A stretch of DNA of 64,000 nucleotides, taken from positions 2,620,001 to 2,684,000 of the forward strand of contig NC_012526.1 of NCBI RefSeq assembly GCF_000020685.1. Reading direction: 5' to 3'. The first letter of the stretch is position 1. Each line of letters starts with the position of its first letter. This DNA comes from Deinococcus deserti VCD115. Its GTDB lineage: Bacteria; Deinococcota; Deinococci; Deinococcales; Deinococcaceae. Under the pieces are notes generated by a model. It did not search any database, was not told the DNA's origin, and saw nothing but the letters and a program-made list of their open reading frames with translations. A program made the translations under genes and the position numbers. This document shows, piece by piece, positions 53,550-63,456 of this stretch.

Positions 53550-53593
53550 GCAGGCGAGGTGGAGCAACTTCCCACCTCGCCTGCCCTTTTTTT
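53550..53593 (+). terminator. terminator after obgE
   Basis: A 13-bp perfect stem (53550-53562 with 53572-53584) followed by CC and seven T residues. Confidence 0.92.
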
Positions 53594-53595
53594 AG

Positions 53596-54372
<777 letters not shown>

Positions 54373-54435
54373 GTGCCCCCAGTCTAGCGGCCTGCTCCCT
54401 GAACTGCCCACCAACAAAAGATGCAGGGCGGACCC

Positions 54436-54441
54436 TACACT
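54436..54441 (+). promoter_or_regulatory. -10 box TACACT, leaderless promoter of cmk
   Basis: Followed by 6 nt and the ATG at 54448, which decides this start over an in-frame ATG at 54421. Confidence 0.6.
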
Positions 54442-54447
54442 GTTCTG

Positions 54448-55071
54448 ATGATTGTCACCATTGACGGCGTCGCCGCCAGCGGAAAATCCAGCGTGGCCTC
54501 GGGTGTGGCACGCGCTCTGGGTGTGCCTTATGTCAGCAGCGGTCTGCTTTATCGTGCCGCTACCCTGCTGGGTCAGGATGCCGGCCTTGACCTGACCGAC
54601 CAGGCTTCACTATTGGCTTACCTGCGGGATCACCCGCTGCGGCTTGAGCCTCTGGCGGAAGGCAACCGCGTCTGGCAGGGCCAGCGGGACCTGACACCGG
54701 AACTGCACTCCAGCGCTGTAGACCAAGGGGTCAGCCAGGTGGCCGCTCACCCTGAAGTGCGCGCCTGGGTGGATGACCAGTTGCGCGCCCTCACGCCTCC
54801 TTTCGTGGCCGAGGGCCGCGACATGGGCACCAACGTATTCCCGCACGCACCGGCCAAGTTCTATCTGACAGCCAGTCCGCGCGTGCGCGCCGAACGCCGG
54901 TCCCGCGAACGCCCGGAGGCCGTGGAGGCCATTGAAGCAGCCCTGATCCAGCGGGACGCGCTGGATACGACTCAGAGTGCTCCGGCGCCTGATGCCCGGG
55001 TGATCGATACCGGACCACTGACCCTGGAACAGGTGATCGTGGCCATTACCAGTCAGCTGCCGTCTCAATGA
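54448..55071 (+). CDS. cmk: cytidylate kinase
   Basis: 207 aa kinase phosphorylating CMP/dCMP with ATP. The P-loop is [12 protein letters not shown], the substrate segment [10 protein letters not shown], and the conserved [12 protein letters not shown] and LIQRDALD follow. Slightly shorter than the roughly 225 aa family mean, mainly in the insert region. Confidence 0.95.
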   Translation: MIVTIDGVAASGKSSVASGVARALGVPYVSSGLLYRAATLLGQDAGLDLTDQASLLAYLRDHPLRLEPLAEGNRVWQGQRDLTPELHSSAVDQGVSQVAAHPEVRAWVDDQLRALTPPFVAEGRDMGTNVFPHAPAKFYLTASPRVRAERRSRERPEAVEAIEAALIQRDALDTTQSAPAPDARVIDTGPLTLEQVIVAITSQLPSQ

Positions 55072-55175
55072 TCCTTCGACACCATCACCGTATCTGGGTG
55101 CTGTGAGTATGGCGCTGCCCCCTCAGGACATCCATCTAGCGTTTGCCAAGTTGCTGGCCACATAGAACAGCACTG

Positions 55176-55210
55176 AAAGAGCCGCTCCCAGTGGGAGCGG
55201 CTCTTTCCTT
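55176..55210. terminator. bidirectional terminator between cmk and the protease gene
   Basis: AAAGAGCCGCTCC pairs with GGAGCGGCTCTTT; T residues follow on the plus strand (TTTCCTTTT) and a T-rich side is present on the minus strand. It serves the convergent cmk and protease genes. Confidence 0.88.
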
Positions 55211-55222
55211 TTGACTGATCGC

Positions 55223-57310
55223 TCAGTTGGTTTTGGCGAGTTTGAGCTTGTATTTGTTGAAGGGGTTGTTATCGGCAGTGTCTTCTCCACCGATTTCCCA
55301 GCTGGTAGCCACCAGGTAGTAGGTACCTGTGGCAGGAAGGGTGAAAGTGATTTCCGAATCGCTGTCGATGCGGGGGGTACCACGATCATCGTTGAAGGCG
55401 AGCACCTTGCCATCTGGCCCGACCAGGTACAGAAGGGAATCCAACTGACCACCCAGCTGCGCGGCTGCAAGCATCTCGGCCTTGATTTGGTCACCCGCAG
55501 TACCTGCGAACTTGAAATAGTCGTAATCCTTGTCCTTACCGTAGATGTAAGCCGTATTGGTCGTCTGACCGTAAGCAATAGGCTTGGCATCAGCCGGGGT
55601 GTCATTCGGCTCATAAGGGTCGGTCGGATTGGTGTCCAGGAAAGTCGCAGGCAGCAAGATACGCTTCTCGTCGGGGTTGTAGTACGTTGATCCGCTCGTT
55701 GCAGTCAACGTCCCAATGAAGGTACCGCGCTCCTCAGTCTTTCCGCCACTGGCCGTCAGATCGGGGCCTGCAACGTACAGGTCGTACGTTCCAGGTGCAA
55801 TTTCGGAGAAGCGCGCCTCACCGTTTGCATCCGTGGGCGACAGGTACAGCGGGGTGGGGTCGTCGGTGGCCCCGGCACGCATACCCTGACCGCGCAGGAT
55901 CACGTCACCCAGGATTCCCTTCTGTGTTCCTTGTCCATTCACGTACGACAAGCTGATGTGCACGTTGGCACCCTTGGCAGGCAGCGCAGCGCAGTCTGTG
56001 AGGTTATGTGCAATTTTGCCAGCATCCAGTCGGCCCCAGCCGGTTTCACGGTCAAACCCATTCGGGTTGGTGCCGATGCTGCCATCCGCATTCATCTCCA
56101 TAACACGGCGCACCTGGTAGGGCGTCGCAGCCGGGCACTTCTGCAGTACCAGAGCCGCCACCCCTGCTGTGTAGGGCGAGGAGAAAGACGTGCCAGAGAT
56201 CAGACGGTGTCCACCGCCCAGCCACGTAGGGTTGGCCAGCATCGTGTCCTGCCCAGGAGCGCTGCTGGAAATGTGACGGCCACTGGTAGAGAAGGTAACC
56301 TTGCGGTTGCTGGCGTCAAGAGCACCTGAGGCCATCACGCCAGGAAGGGCAGCAGGGTACTGGAACTCGTCATGGTAGGAGTTGCCCATCGACGCCACGA
56401 TGACCGTGCCATTGGACATGGCGTAGTCGAAGGCGTCCTTGACCGGGCCGAAGGAAATGCCACCACCCCAGGAGTTATTGATGACACGCGCGCCATTGTT
56501 CGTGGCCCAAACTGCTCCGAGGGCAATATTGAAGCTGGAGATCGCTCCAGGGTTGAACATCATGACGGGCATGAACTTCGCCTCGTGTGCTACACCGACA
56601 ATGCCTTTCCCATCTTTAGGCGCGACGATGCTGGACGCCACGAACGTACCGTGTGAGTTCTCGGGCTTCTTAACGTAGTTCTTCCACTCTTCGCCGTTGG
56701 TATACGTCTTGGCCTGTACCGGATCAAAGGCCTTGCCGGCCCAGTTGGGCGCGAGGTCAGGGTGAGTCACGTCGCCGGGATCGTCAATAACGGCAACCAC
56801 AACGCCCTTACCCGTCAGGCCCTTATCCCAGGCAGTCCGGGCATTCAGATGACGGGGGTCAAGCGCATACTGGGGCAGTTCGTCGAAAATCTGGTCTGCT
56901 GCGGCGGCCTGTGGAGTCAGGCCACTGGGCGTAAGCACCGGAGTTGGGGCCTCCTCAGGGGTCACCACGGTGTTGATGGTGGCGTACCGCACGCCCTCTA
57001 AATCCGAAACCTTGCCCACAACCTTCAGCGCATCGCCGCTCACCAGAATCAGAGCAGTACGGATCTCAGGAATCGTGCGTACCACTGTGCCATTCAGAGC
57101 GGCAGCTGCGGCTTGCAGTCCCGCATCGCTCTCGTAAGCAACAACCACTTCGTTTTTCACATAGCTGATGTTGCCAATGCGGGCAATTTCCGCAACGGGT
57201 GTGGCCTGGGTGGGATTGGGGGTCACGGCTGTCGGGGATTGCTGAGAGCAGGCAGCAAGGAGGGCTGTCAGGCTCAGTACACCGAGGGTTCGATTCAGTT
57301 TCTTACGCAT
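55223..57310 (-). CDS. S8 subtilisin-like protease lipoprotein with PPC domain
   Basis: 695 aa. Lipobox LLAACS (Cys21), an N-terminal propeptide (about 40-150), and a subtilase domain with triad Asp176 (AVIDDPG), His220 (NSHGTFVA) and Ser375 (SGTSFSSP). A beta-rich domain (about 470-590) precedes a C-terminal pre-peptidase (PPC) domain with DPYEPNDTPADAKPI and DYDYFKFAGTAGD. It resembles fervidolysin-type subtilases anchored to the envelope. The gene follows a lipoprotein gene in the same direction with a 78-nt gap holding a hairpin. Confidence 0.95.
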   Translation of the reverse strand: MRKKLNRTLGVLSLTALLAACSQQSPTAVTPNPTQATPVAEIARIGNISYVKNEVVVAYESDAGLQAAAAALNGTVVRTIPEIRTALILVSGDALKVVGKVSDLEGVRYATINTVVTPEEAPTPVLTPSGLTPQAAAADQIFDELPQYALDPRHLNARTAWDKGLTGKGVVVAVIDDPGDVTHPDLAPNWAGKAFDPVQAKTYTNGEEWKNYVKKPENSHGTFVASSIVAPKDGKGIVGVAHEAKFMPVMMFNPGAISSFNIALGAVWATNNGARVINNSWGGGISFGPVKDAFDYAMSNGTVIVASMGNSYHDEFQYPAALPGVMASGALDASNRKVTFSTSGRHISSSAPGQDTMLANPTWLGGGHRLISGTSFSSPYTAGVAALVLQKCPAATPYQVRRVMEMNADGSIGTNPNGFDRETGWGRLDAGKIAHNLTDCAALPAKGANVHISLSYVNGQGTQKGILGDVILRGQGMRAGATDDPTPLYLSPTDANGEARFSEIAPGTYDLYVAGPDLTASGGKTEERGTFIGTLTATSGSTYYNPDEKRILLPATFLDTNPTDPYEPNDTPADAKPIAYGQTTNTAYIYGKDKDYDYFKFAGTAGDQIKAEMLAAAQLGGQLDSLLYLVGPDGKVLAFNDDRGTPRIDSDSEITFTLPATGTYYLVATSWEIGGEDTADNNPFNKYKLKLAKTN

Positions 57311-57355
57311 CGTGGGTCCTCACTGTGAATAGGGTGCGCTTAGGAAGAGAACCTG

Positions 57356-57379
57356 AACCGCCCGCAAACAGGGGCGGTT
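57356..57379 (-). terminator. hairpin between the lipoprotein and protease genes
   Basis: AACCGCCC/GGGCGGTT, 8-bp stem with an 8-nt loop. It is weak as a terminator and may adjust the ratio of the two products. Confidence 0.4.
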
Positions 57380-57388
57380 TCAGATAAG

Positions 57389-59698
57389 TCATTTCTCGCC
57401 GGTAATGAAATCCCAGTTGATGTTTACAGGACGGGTCTGGTTGATGGGCGCGAAAGCGCCAGGCCAGGTGTAGACCGAATACGCCGAGATTCTGTTGTTC
57501 TCCCCCGGGGCATACTTGTACGCAATCCCCGAGTACATCTCCCACTTGTAGGGACGCAGAGGCTGCAGTGGACTGGAAACCAGTACGTTCCATGGCATGC
57601 TCACCGTGTGATCGGTCGTATTTACCGGGTACTGGTTGGGTTTTGCGGCGTCATACCTGCCACTTGTATCGGTCAGGATCCTCGTTGTTGCCGTCGGGGC
57701 ACCCAGCACGGGGCCACTGCTCAGGAAGACGAGCGACTGACCAACGGGGACGCGGTTTCCAGTATCTCCGGTGCCTTCCTCTACACGAATCAGTGCATTG
57801 GCTGAGGCGCCCGGCAGGTTGAAGCCGTTCAAGTTCATGAGGTCGCGCACGCGCAGGTTATAAGCCGCACCGTCAGCGCCAATCGCCGTCTGGTTCTGGC
57901 CTAGGACGAAAGTCGGGTTGAGCGACACACCTGTGGTCTCATCAGCTGGAGCGATAAAGGTGGGCATGAACTGCGCCAGCGGAGTGGTCTGAGTCGTATT
58001 GCTGGCGACCGTATTGGCGCCGCGGGCTTTCACGCGGTAGGTGAAGGTCTTGCCAACCGTCAGATCTGCGCTGGTGTCACGGTAGTTAAAGGGACGTGCC
58101 GCTTGGTCCGTGGTCGAGCAGGCGGCATTAGCTGCGCCGCCCACAGTGCCGATCTTGGTGAAGTTCGTGCCGTCTTCCGAACGCTCGATATCGAAGGCGA
58201 ACGGCTTGGCTGAGGCAGCCGTATTGGTGTAGCACCAACGCACTTCGACAAACACACCCGAGCCGTTCGGGGCAGCGTCCTGCTCGGGGGCGCTAAACGG
58301 GGTGGTCCATGATCCTTCCTGCTTCAACGTAAAGGCAGTCGCAGCAGCGGCGGTGGGAGCCACCACCGTGTTCGCTGTTGCCGTGTTCGTGTTGATCAGC
58401 TTGATCGGCACGATGTAGCGCGAGTAGTTGTAGTTGAAATCCACCGTCATGATCTCGAGGTAGACCTGTTCACCAGCAGCGCTGCCGAAACCGGCAATGA
58501 AGTTTGGGATATTGGCCGCTGTGTTTACTGGCCCAGAGTCCACCTGGCCCAGCTTGTCCTGGGGGGGCGAGAAGTTCCAGTTGCTGGCGTTGGCCGCACT
58601 GGTCACCACTGCGCTGCCGGGCGTACGTCCCAACTGTGCGTACATGATGCGAACAGGGCCGACATGGTTGGAGTCGGCAGTCGTCTGGATCCGGAAGTCC
58701 ACCCCGTTCGTGAATGTAGCGCCGGCAAGTGGACTGCCATCGGCACGGGTGAACGTCAGCCTGGCAGGATCCGTAGTGCTGGTGGTGTCAAAAGCCGGAC
58801 GCTGGACCAGTTGCACAGAGGGGGTCTGCGTTCCCACCACTACTCCGTACAGGTCTGATCCGGCCATGCCAGCCTTGCGGGCTTTGAGATCATACGTTCC
58901 AGCGCTCAGACCGGTCAGCGTGAATTGTCCGTTGGCATCGCTGATCACCGTGCCCAGAACTTCATTGTTCTGCATGACCGTGATGCTGCTGCCTGCCACA
59001 GGTGCACCGATGTTCTGGTCAACGACGACTCCGCGCAGTGGGTCAGTAGCAGCCGTAATTGCTACTGTGACTTCCGCGCTGGCACTGGTCTTGTTTCCTG
59101 CGGCGTCATAGGCGATGGCTGTATAGGTACGTTTACCATTCTGAACAGCATTTACAGCAACGGTTCGCTCGAAGGGTGCGCTTGTCGTTTCCCCAATTTT
59201 GATGGCGCCATCAAAGAATTCCACCCGGGTGATACCAACATCGTCCTGGGCCTGGGCCTTCAGAATGATGTTCCCGGCAGCCGTTACAGGATTGGGAGTG
59301 GCTGCCAGAGTCACCGTTGGTGCCGTGGTGTCGCTGATGGCGACTGTAATTTCAGTGCTGGCGCTCGTCTTGTTGCCCGCCGCGTCATAAGCTGTAGCGG
59401 TATAGGTCCGCTTACCGTTCTGGCTGATGTTCAGCGCCGCAGTGAACTCGAAAGGAGCGGTGGTGTCCTCGCCAATCTTCTTGTCTCCTTCGTAGAATTC
59501 CACCTTCGTAACGGCGACATTGTCCTTGGCTTCCGCTTTCAGAACGACGTTGCCAGCAGCAGTCAATGAGTTTGGAGTGGCACCCAGAGCCACGGTTGGG
59601 GGCGTGGTATCGACCTCAACGGTTCCTGTCGTACCACAGCCAATCAAAAGTGTGCCAAGCAGAAATGCAGAACCAATGGAGAATGGTTTCAAAGCCAT
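57389..59698 (-). CDS. multidomain lipoprotein with tandem Ig-like domains
   Basis: 769 aa from the ATG at 59698 (AAGGAG is 12 nt upstream; a TTG at 59725 is an alternative). Lipobox LIGC near residue 21. Two tandem Ig-like domains of about 90 residues each (about 29-120 and 121-212) repeat the ending KRTYTA.AYDAAGNKTSAS almost exactly. A carboxypeptidase-regulatory-like domain (GVVVDQNIGAPVAGSSITVM) and a fibronectin-like region follow. No catalytic motif is seen, so it is probably a surface adhesive or scaffold protein, expressed with the downstream protease. Confidence 0.9.
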   Translation of the reverse strand: MALKPFSIGSAFLLGTLLIGCGTTGTVEVDTTPPTVALGATPNSLTAAGNVVLKAEAKDNVAVTKVEFYEGDKKIGEDTTAPFEFTAALNISQNGKRTYTATAYDAAGNKTSASTEITVAISDTTAPTVTLAATPNPVTAAGNIILKAQAQDDVGITRVEFFDGAIKIGETTSAPFERTVAVNAVQNGKRTYTAIAYDAAGNKTSASAEVTVAITAATDPLRGVVVDQNIGAPVAGSSITVMQNNEVLGTVISDANGQFTLTGLSAGTYDLKARKAGMAGSDLYGVVVGTQTPSVQLVQRPAFDTTSTTDPARLTFTRADGSPLAGATFTNGVDFRIQTTADSNHVGPVRIMYAQLGRTPGSAVVTSAANASNWNFSPPQDKLGQVDSGPVNTAANIPNFIAGFGSAAGEQVYLEIMTVDFNYNYSRYIVPIKLINTNTATANTVVAPTAAAATAFTLKQEGSWTTPFSAPEQDAAPNGSGVFVEVRWCYTNTAASAKPFAFDIERSEDGTNFTKIGTVGGAANAACSTTDQAARPFNYRDTSADLTVGKTFTYRVKARGANTVASNTTQTTPLAQFMPTFIAPADETTGVSLNPTFVLGQNQTAIGADGAAYNLRVRDLMNLNGFNLPGASANALIRVEEGTGDTGNRVPVGQSLVFLSSGPVLGAPTATTRILTDTSGRYDAAKPNQYPVNTTDHTVSMPWNVLVSSPLQPLRPYKWEMYSGIAYKYAPGENNRISAYSVYTWPGAFAPINQTRPVNINWDFITGEK
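59041..59610 (-). repeat. tandem duplication of Ig-like domains within the lipoprotein gene
   Basis: Two adjacent copies of about 280 nt encode the domains TPPTVALGATPNSLTAAGNV.. and APTVTLAATPNPVTAAGNI... High protein similarity suggests an internal duplication. Confidence 0.8.
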
Positions 59699-59749
59699 AG
59701 GATGCAGAGACTCCTTATCAGACAAACGAAAGAGGCGTAAAGCGGCCTA

Positions 59750-59772
59750 CTGCTCCCTACGAAAGGGAGCAG
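59750..59772 (-). promoter_or_regulatory. 5' UTR hairpin of the lipoprotein gene
   Basis: Perfect 9-bp stem CTGCTCCCT/AGGGAGCAG with a 5-nt loop, in a leader of roughly 130 nt. It may stabilise the message or act in control. Confidence 0.45.
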
Positions 59773-59838
59773 CCGAACACCTGCTTCTTCTGCCCGAAAA
59801 GAGACAGAAGAATGAACTTGGTATAGCTCGTGAATGAA

Positions 59839-59867
59839 ATATTAGTCCCGCACCGGCGCGGGGTCAA
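59839..59867 (-). promoter_or_regulatory. sigma70-type promoter of the lipoprotein-protease operon
   Basis: On the minus strand TTGACC (59867-59862), 17-nt spacer and TAATAT (59844-59839). Confidence 0.75.
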
Positions 59868-60023
59868 ATGTGATCGAAACGATATACGACTTAACCAGCT
59901 TCAGGGCACTCTCTGGCTCGTAAAACGATGGGAAAACCGCATCACATTAAATTTCATAATGTAGAAAGAGTTGATCAGGCCTGGTGACTTTCAGGCTGGT
60001 CAGAGGCCTGCACCGTCCAGTTC

Positions 60024-60791
60024 TCAGGTACGCAATCTGTACACCCGCCGTGCGTTTTCATCGGTTGCCTGTTCGAGTTCAGCTGGGTCAAGCTCCCGCA
60101 AGACGGCAATAAACTCCAGCGTGTAGCGCACGTAGCCGGGTCGGTTCGGGCGGCCCCGCCTGGGAACAGGCGACAGAAAGGGTGCATCGGTTTCCAGGAT
60201 CAGCCGGTCGAGCGGCACGTTCTGAGCTGCCTGCTGGATAAGCGGAGCATTCTTGTAGGTCACGTTGCCTGCGAAGCCAAAGTAAGTTGGCGCGCTCCGC
60301 TCCAGTCCAAAACGCAGCATTCCCGCGTGTCCGCTGAAGCAGTGCAGGATGACTGGAACATCTGGCCACGCTTTCAGCACGTCCATGACTCCCTGATGGG
60401 CACTGTCCTGGTCCGCCTTGTCCCGGGTATGAATCACCAGCGGTTTGTCCAGGCGCCTGGCAAGGTCAAGCTGCCACTCAAAAGCGCTGAGCTGCTCAGT
60501 GCGGCGGGTATCGTCCCAGTAGTCGTCCAGTCCGCTTTCCCCAATCCCCACCACCCGGGGGTGAAGCGCCATCTTCTCCAGCTCGGCGCGAACCTGTGAG
60601 GAGTCTTCGCCCGTCTCGGTCGGGTGAAGGCCAACTGTGGCGTATACGTCATCAAACTGATCGGCGAGGTCAAGAGCATTGCGGGCATGCTGCAGGCTGG
60701 CTCCAATACACACCATGGCGCTCAGGCCCAGCTCTCCCCGTGCGCTGGCTGGATCTTCCAGATAATCAAGGTGCGTGTGCGTGTCGATCAT
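60024..60791 (-). CDS. tatD: TatD-family metal-dependent hydrolase (DNase)
   Basis: 255 aa TIM-barrel hydrolase. Metal ligands are visible in [28 protein letters not shown] and ETDAPFL. TatD enzymes are Mg2+-dependent DNases with 3'-5' activity, linked to DNA repair. The start is supported by TACGCT 6 nt upstream. Divergent from the LptC-like gene, with 64 nt between start codons. Confidence 0.95.
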   Translation of the reverse strand: MIDTHTHLDYLEDPASARGELGLSAMVCIGASLQHARNALDLADQFDDVYATVGLHPTETGEDSSQVRAELEKMALHPRVVGIGESGLDDYWDDTRRTEQLSAFEWQLDLARRLDKPLVIHTRDKADQDSAHQGVMDVLKAWPDVPVILHCFSGHAGMLRFGLERSAPTYFGFAGNVTYKNAPLIQQAAQNVPLDRLILETDAPFLSPVPRRGRPNRPGYVRYTLEFIAVLRELDPAELEQATDENARRVYRLRT

Positions 60792-60797
60792 GACAAG

Positions 60798-60803
60798 AGC
60801 GTA
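60798..60803 (-). promoter_or_regulatory. -10 box TACGCT, leaderless promoter of tatD
   Basis: Followed on the minus strand by 6 nt and the ATG at 60791. Confidence 0.6.
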
Positions 60804-60843
60804 GTGTCATCCCGCACCCACCACTCTCATGAGGACGGCACGG

Positions 60844-60849
60844 TAAAGT
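60844..60849 (+). promoter_or_regulatory. -10 box TAAAGT, leaderless promoter of the LptC-like gene
   Basis: Followed by 6 nt and a GTG start at 60856, showing that the arrangement also occurs with a GTG codon. Confidence 0.55.
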
Positions 60850-60855
60850 GCACGG

Positions 60856-61467
60856 GTGCAGAAAATCGGGCTGTACGCACTTCTGGCCATTGTTGTGTTC
60901 GCACTGGTCTTCGCTCTTCTGCCGGTCAGCCGGACAGAGAGCCCCACGGGCGCCACACTTCAGGGCGTCCAGCTCCGGTTGTACCCGGCCCGTGACCCGG
61001 ACGCCGTGTGGAGTTTCCGTGCAGCGCATGTCACCAGTGATCCCGTCACCAACGAGACCCACCTGCGCACGCTTTCAGGCGGACAGCGGGTCGTTAAGGA
61101 AAGAGACAATAAGGGCATGCTGACCGGCCGTGAGACGCTGGACGCCCGGTTGAGTGCCCCAGAACTGACGATCGATGCCCAGGACAACATGCTGACGCGT
61201 CAGGCTCGGATCACGCTGGTCCGTGAATGTGCAGATATCGACCTGACCGGCACGCCGGAGCAACCCGTGAAGATCGAACAGGGATCGGGGTTCAGTGCCG
61301 CTGTGGCGAAGGTCGATTCGCCCAGTATGTCCGGTACCGTTAATCGCCTGCGAATGAGCTTTCAGTTTGTCATCGAAGACTCCGCGGAAGACAGCCAGAT
61401 GGTATTGAACTTCGATGCTACCGAGCAATGCATCAACGGCAAGCGTGTTCCAGTGCCCAGCAGTTGA
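60856..61467 (+). CDS. LptC-like membrane-anchored protein
   Basis: 203 aa from a GTG at 60856. One N-terminal membrane helix (residues 4-24) is followed by a beta-rich domain of the LptC/OstA type ([45 protein letters not shown]). LptC bridges the inner membrane and periplasmic LptA in lipopolysaccharide transport. Deinococci lack classical LPS, so the cargo is unknown. It heads three consecutive genes of the same fold. Confidence 0.8.
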   Translation: MQKIGLYALLAIVVFALVFALLPVSRTESPTGATLQGVQLRLYPARDPDAVWSFRAAHVTSDPVTNETHLRTLSGGQRVVKERDNKGMLTGRETLDARLSAPELTIDAQDNMLTRQARITLVRECADIDLTGTPEQPVKIEQGSGFSAAVAKVDSPSMSGTVNRLRMSFQFVIEDSAEDSQMVLNFDATEQCINGKRVPVPSS

Positions 61468-61500
61468 GCCTGACCCAACCCCCTTAGGAGAACCTGACTG

Positions 61501-62391
61501 ATGAAACGAACTGTCCTGATTGCTGCCCTGCTGACCACCGCCGCCACCACCGTGCTGGCCCAGAATGCCCAGAACCGCCGCCTGGAGGTCACCGGCGCAC
61601 CGCGCGGCGACCTGCGCAACGGTCCGCTGACCTATACCGGCAGCCCGGTCAACGCGAAGGTCAGCACCCTGACCATCCGTGCCTCGCAAGCTGTGGTTAC
61701 CGCCCCAGCCGGGACCCCCATCATGCAGGCCGAGGGCAAGAAAACCGGCACCTTCACCGGCAACGTTCAGGTCACCCGTGGGCGCCTGAGTGCCCGGGGC
61801 GAGAAGTTGACCTACAGCGAGGCCAGTGGTCAGGGGGTCCTGAGTGGCACGCCCAGCGCGAGCTTCGCTCCCGAGAGTAAAGAGGACGGCGACACTGTGA
61901 GCATCAAGGCGTCGCAGATGAGCCTGGACGTGGACAACAACCTGTCGACCAGCACAGGCAACGTCACCCTGACCAACGGCATCCAAAGTGGCCGCGCCGA
62001 GAAACTGGTGTTTGACGAGGACCGAGAGCTGGCGCAGCTGACCGGTACCCCCAGCCTGACCCGCGCCCCCAAGGGCAACCAGAAGGAACTGGTGATCACC
62101 GGTCAGGAGGTCCGCGCCCTGACCAAGGCCAAGACCCTGTACGTGCGCGGCGGCGTCAAGCTGGTCCAGGGAACCACCACCACCACCGGAGACGCCGTGT
62201 ACTACGACGACCGGAAGAATGTCGCTTATGTCGTGGGCAATGCGGTCAGCACCGACAGCAAGACCGGAGCCAAGATCGTGGCGCCGGCCAGCGGTTACAT
62301 CGAGCAGAACACCGCCCTGGGGCGCGTGCTGCGTAAGAATGCAGCCTACAAGATTCCAACTGAACAATTTAAACTGCGCGGCGAGAAGTAA
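61501..62391 (+). CDS. OstA/LptA-like periplasmic protein
   Basis: 296 aa with a signal peptide ([21 protein letters not shown]). The mature protein consists of repeated OstA-type strands ([80 protein letters not shown]), each about 40-60 residues. This is the LptA jelly-roll pattern, longer than the 180 aa E. coli LptA, so a longer bridge is likely. AGGAGA lies upstream of the start. Confidence 0.85.
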   Translation: MKRTVLIAALLTTAATTVLAQNAQNRRLEVTGAPRGDLRNGPLTYTGSPVNAKVSTLTIRASQAVVTAPAGTPIMQAEGKKTGTFTGNVQVTRGRLSARGEKLTYSEASGQGVLSGTPSASFAPESKEDGDTVSIKASQMSLDVDNNLSTSTGNVTLTNGIQSGRAEKLVFDEDRELAQLTGTPSLTRAPKGNQKELVITGQEVRALTKAKTLYVRGGVKLVQGTTTTTGDAVYYDDRKNVAYVVGNAVSTDSKTGAKIVAPASGYIEQNTALGRVLRKNAAYKIPTEQFKLRGEK

Positions 62392-62400
62392 GCTGAAAAT

Positions 62401-63456
62401 ATGCGCTCCCCTGCTCCGCTGCTGACGCTGGGTCTGCTGACGCTGGTGGCCCTCACTCCGGCACCCCTGGCCCAGACCAGTGGTCAGCCGGCTCCCCCGG
62501 GCCCGGCGGCTCCGGCTGCGCCTGCCTCGCCTCCCACCGAGCCCGCCGCACAGCCAGCCGGTTGCGTGGAGGGAGCTGAAACGTCCTGCACGGAACTGGT
62601 CCGTACGGGCAACGACGGCAAGGAACGCCGGATCCGCATCCTGCGCACCGGGACCAGCGACGAGACAGGCATTGACGCGGTATGCGGCCCGCGTGAAGGT
62701 GAGCCTGAGGGCACCCCCACCCTGCTGGTGCTGAGCGAATCCGGGGCACGCGGCATTGAGATCAGCATCGACAAGAACCTGATCCGCGTGCCGCTGGCCA
62801 TCGTGACGCAGAAGGAAAAGGGAGACGGCGCCAAGAGCGACGGCCGCATCGAAGCCAGCGCCGGAACTGCCCGTGTACTGGACGAGGTCCCGGAAGGCGC
62901 CACCGACCGGCTGGCGCTGTGCGGGGTAGAAGCCATCCCCAAACCCGCGCCAGACACCGTACTGGTGACTCAGGGGCGTACCCAGCTCAAGGGCCAGAAG
63001 CTGGTCTATGACGAAGCCGACGGAGTGGCGCGCATCGACGGCCCGATCACCTTTGACCGGGAGAACGGGAAAGACTCGCTGAGTGGTACCAGTCAGCGTA
63101 TCGAAGTCAACGTGGACGCGGAAACCACCACACTGGTCGGGAGTGTCGTGCTGAACAGTGCGGGAGGACGGATCAGCCGGGCCGCCCGCGTGGAGTACGA
63201 CGACACCCGCAACCTTGCCCGTCTGATTGGCACCCCAGAGCAGCCTGCCGAAAGCGTCAAGGGCGGCGACAAGCTGAGTGCGGGCATGATTCTGTATGAC
63301 CTTGAGCACAATGAGGTCTATGCGGTCAAGGCCGAGGGCGGCACCATTACAGGGGAGTTTCTGGAGCAGGAAGAGGCGCCTGCCACCGATGCTCCTGCTC
63401 CTGCGCCGACGGCACCCCCAGGCTCTACGCCTGCAAACCCGCCGACGCGTCCCTGA
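62401..63456 (+). CDS. OstA/LptA-like exported protein with Pro-rich ends
   Basis: 351 aa with a signal peptide (about residues 1-25), a Pro/Ala-rich spacer, a four-cysteine N-terminal part ([18 protein letters not shown]) and a C-terminal OstA-like part ([47 protein letters not shown]). The last 25 residues are Pro/Ala-rich. TAAGCT lies 6 nt before the ATG, so it may have its own leaderless transcript. It overlaps the convergent lactate dehydrogenase gene by 32 nt. Confidence 0.82.
   Translation: MRSPAPLLTLGLLTLVALTPAPLAQTSGQPAPPGPAAPAAPASPPTEPAAQPAGCVEGAETSCTELVRTGNDGKERRIRILRTGTSDETGIDAVCGPREGEPEGTPTLLVLSESGARGIEISIDKNLIRVPLAIVTQKEKGDGAKSDGRIEASAGTARVLDEVPEGATDRLALCGVEAIPKPAPDTVLVTQGRTQLKGQKLVYDEADGVARIDGPITFDRENGKDSLSGTSQRIEVNVDAETTTLVGSVVLNSAGGRISRAARVEYDDTRNLARLIGTPEQPAESVKGGDKLSAGMILYDLEHNEVYAVKAEGGTITGEFLEQEEAPATDAPAPAPTAPPGSTPANPPTRP

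Larger units (their letters stand above)
59726..60023. other. 5' leader and promoter region of the lipoprotein-protease operon
   Basis: About 300 nt between the divergently read lipoprotein leader and the end of tatD, which runs the same way. Contains a promoter, a leader hairpin and an AT-rich patch at 59940-59970. No coding sequence seen. Confidence 0.5.
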
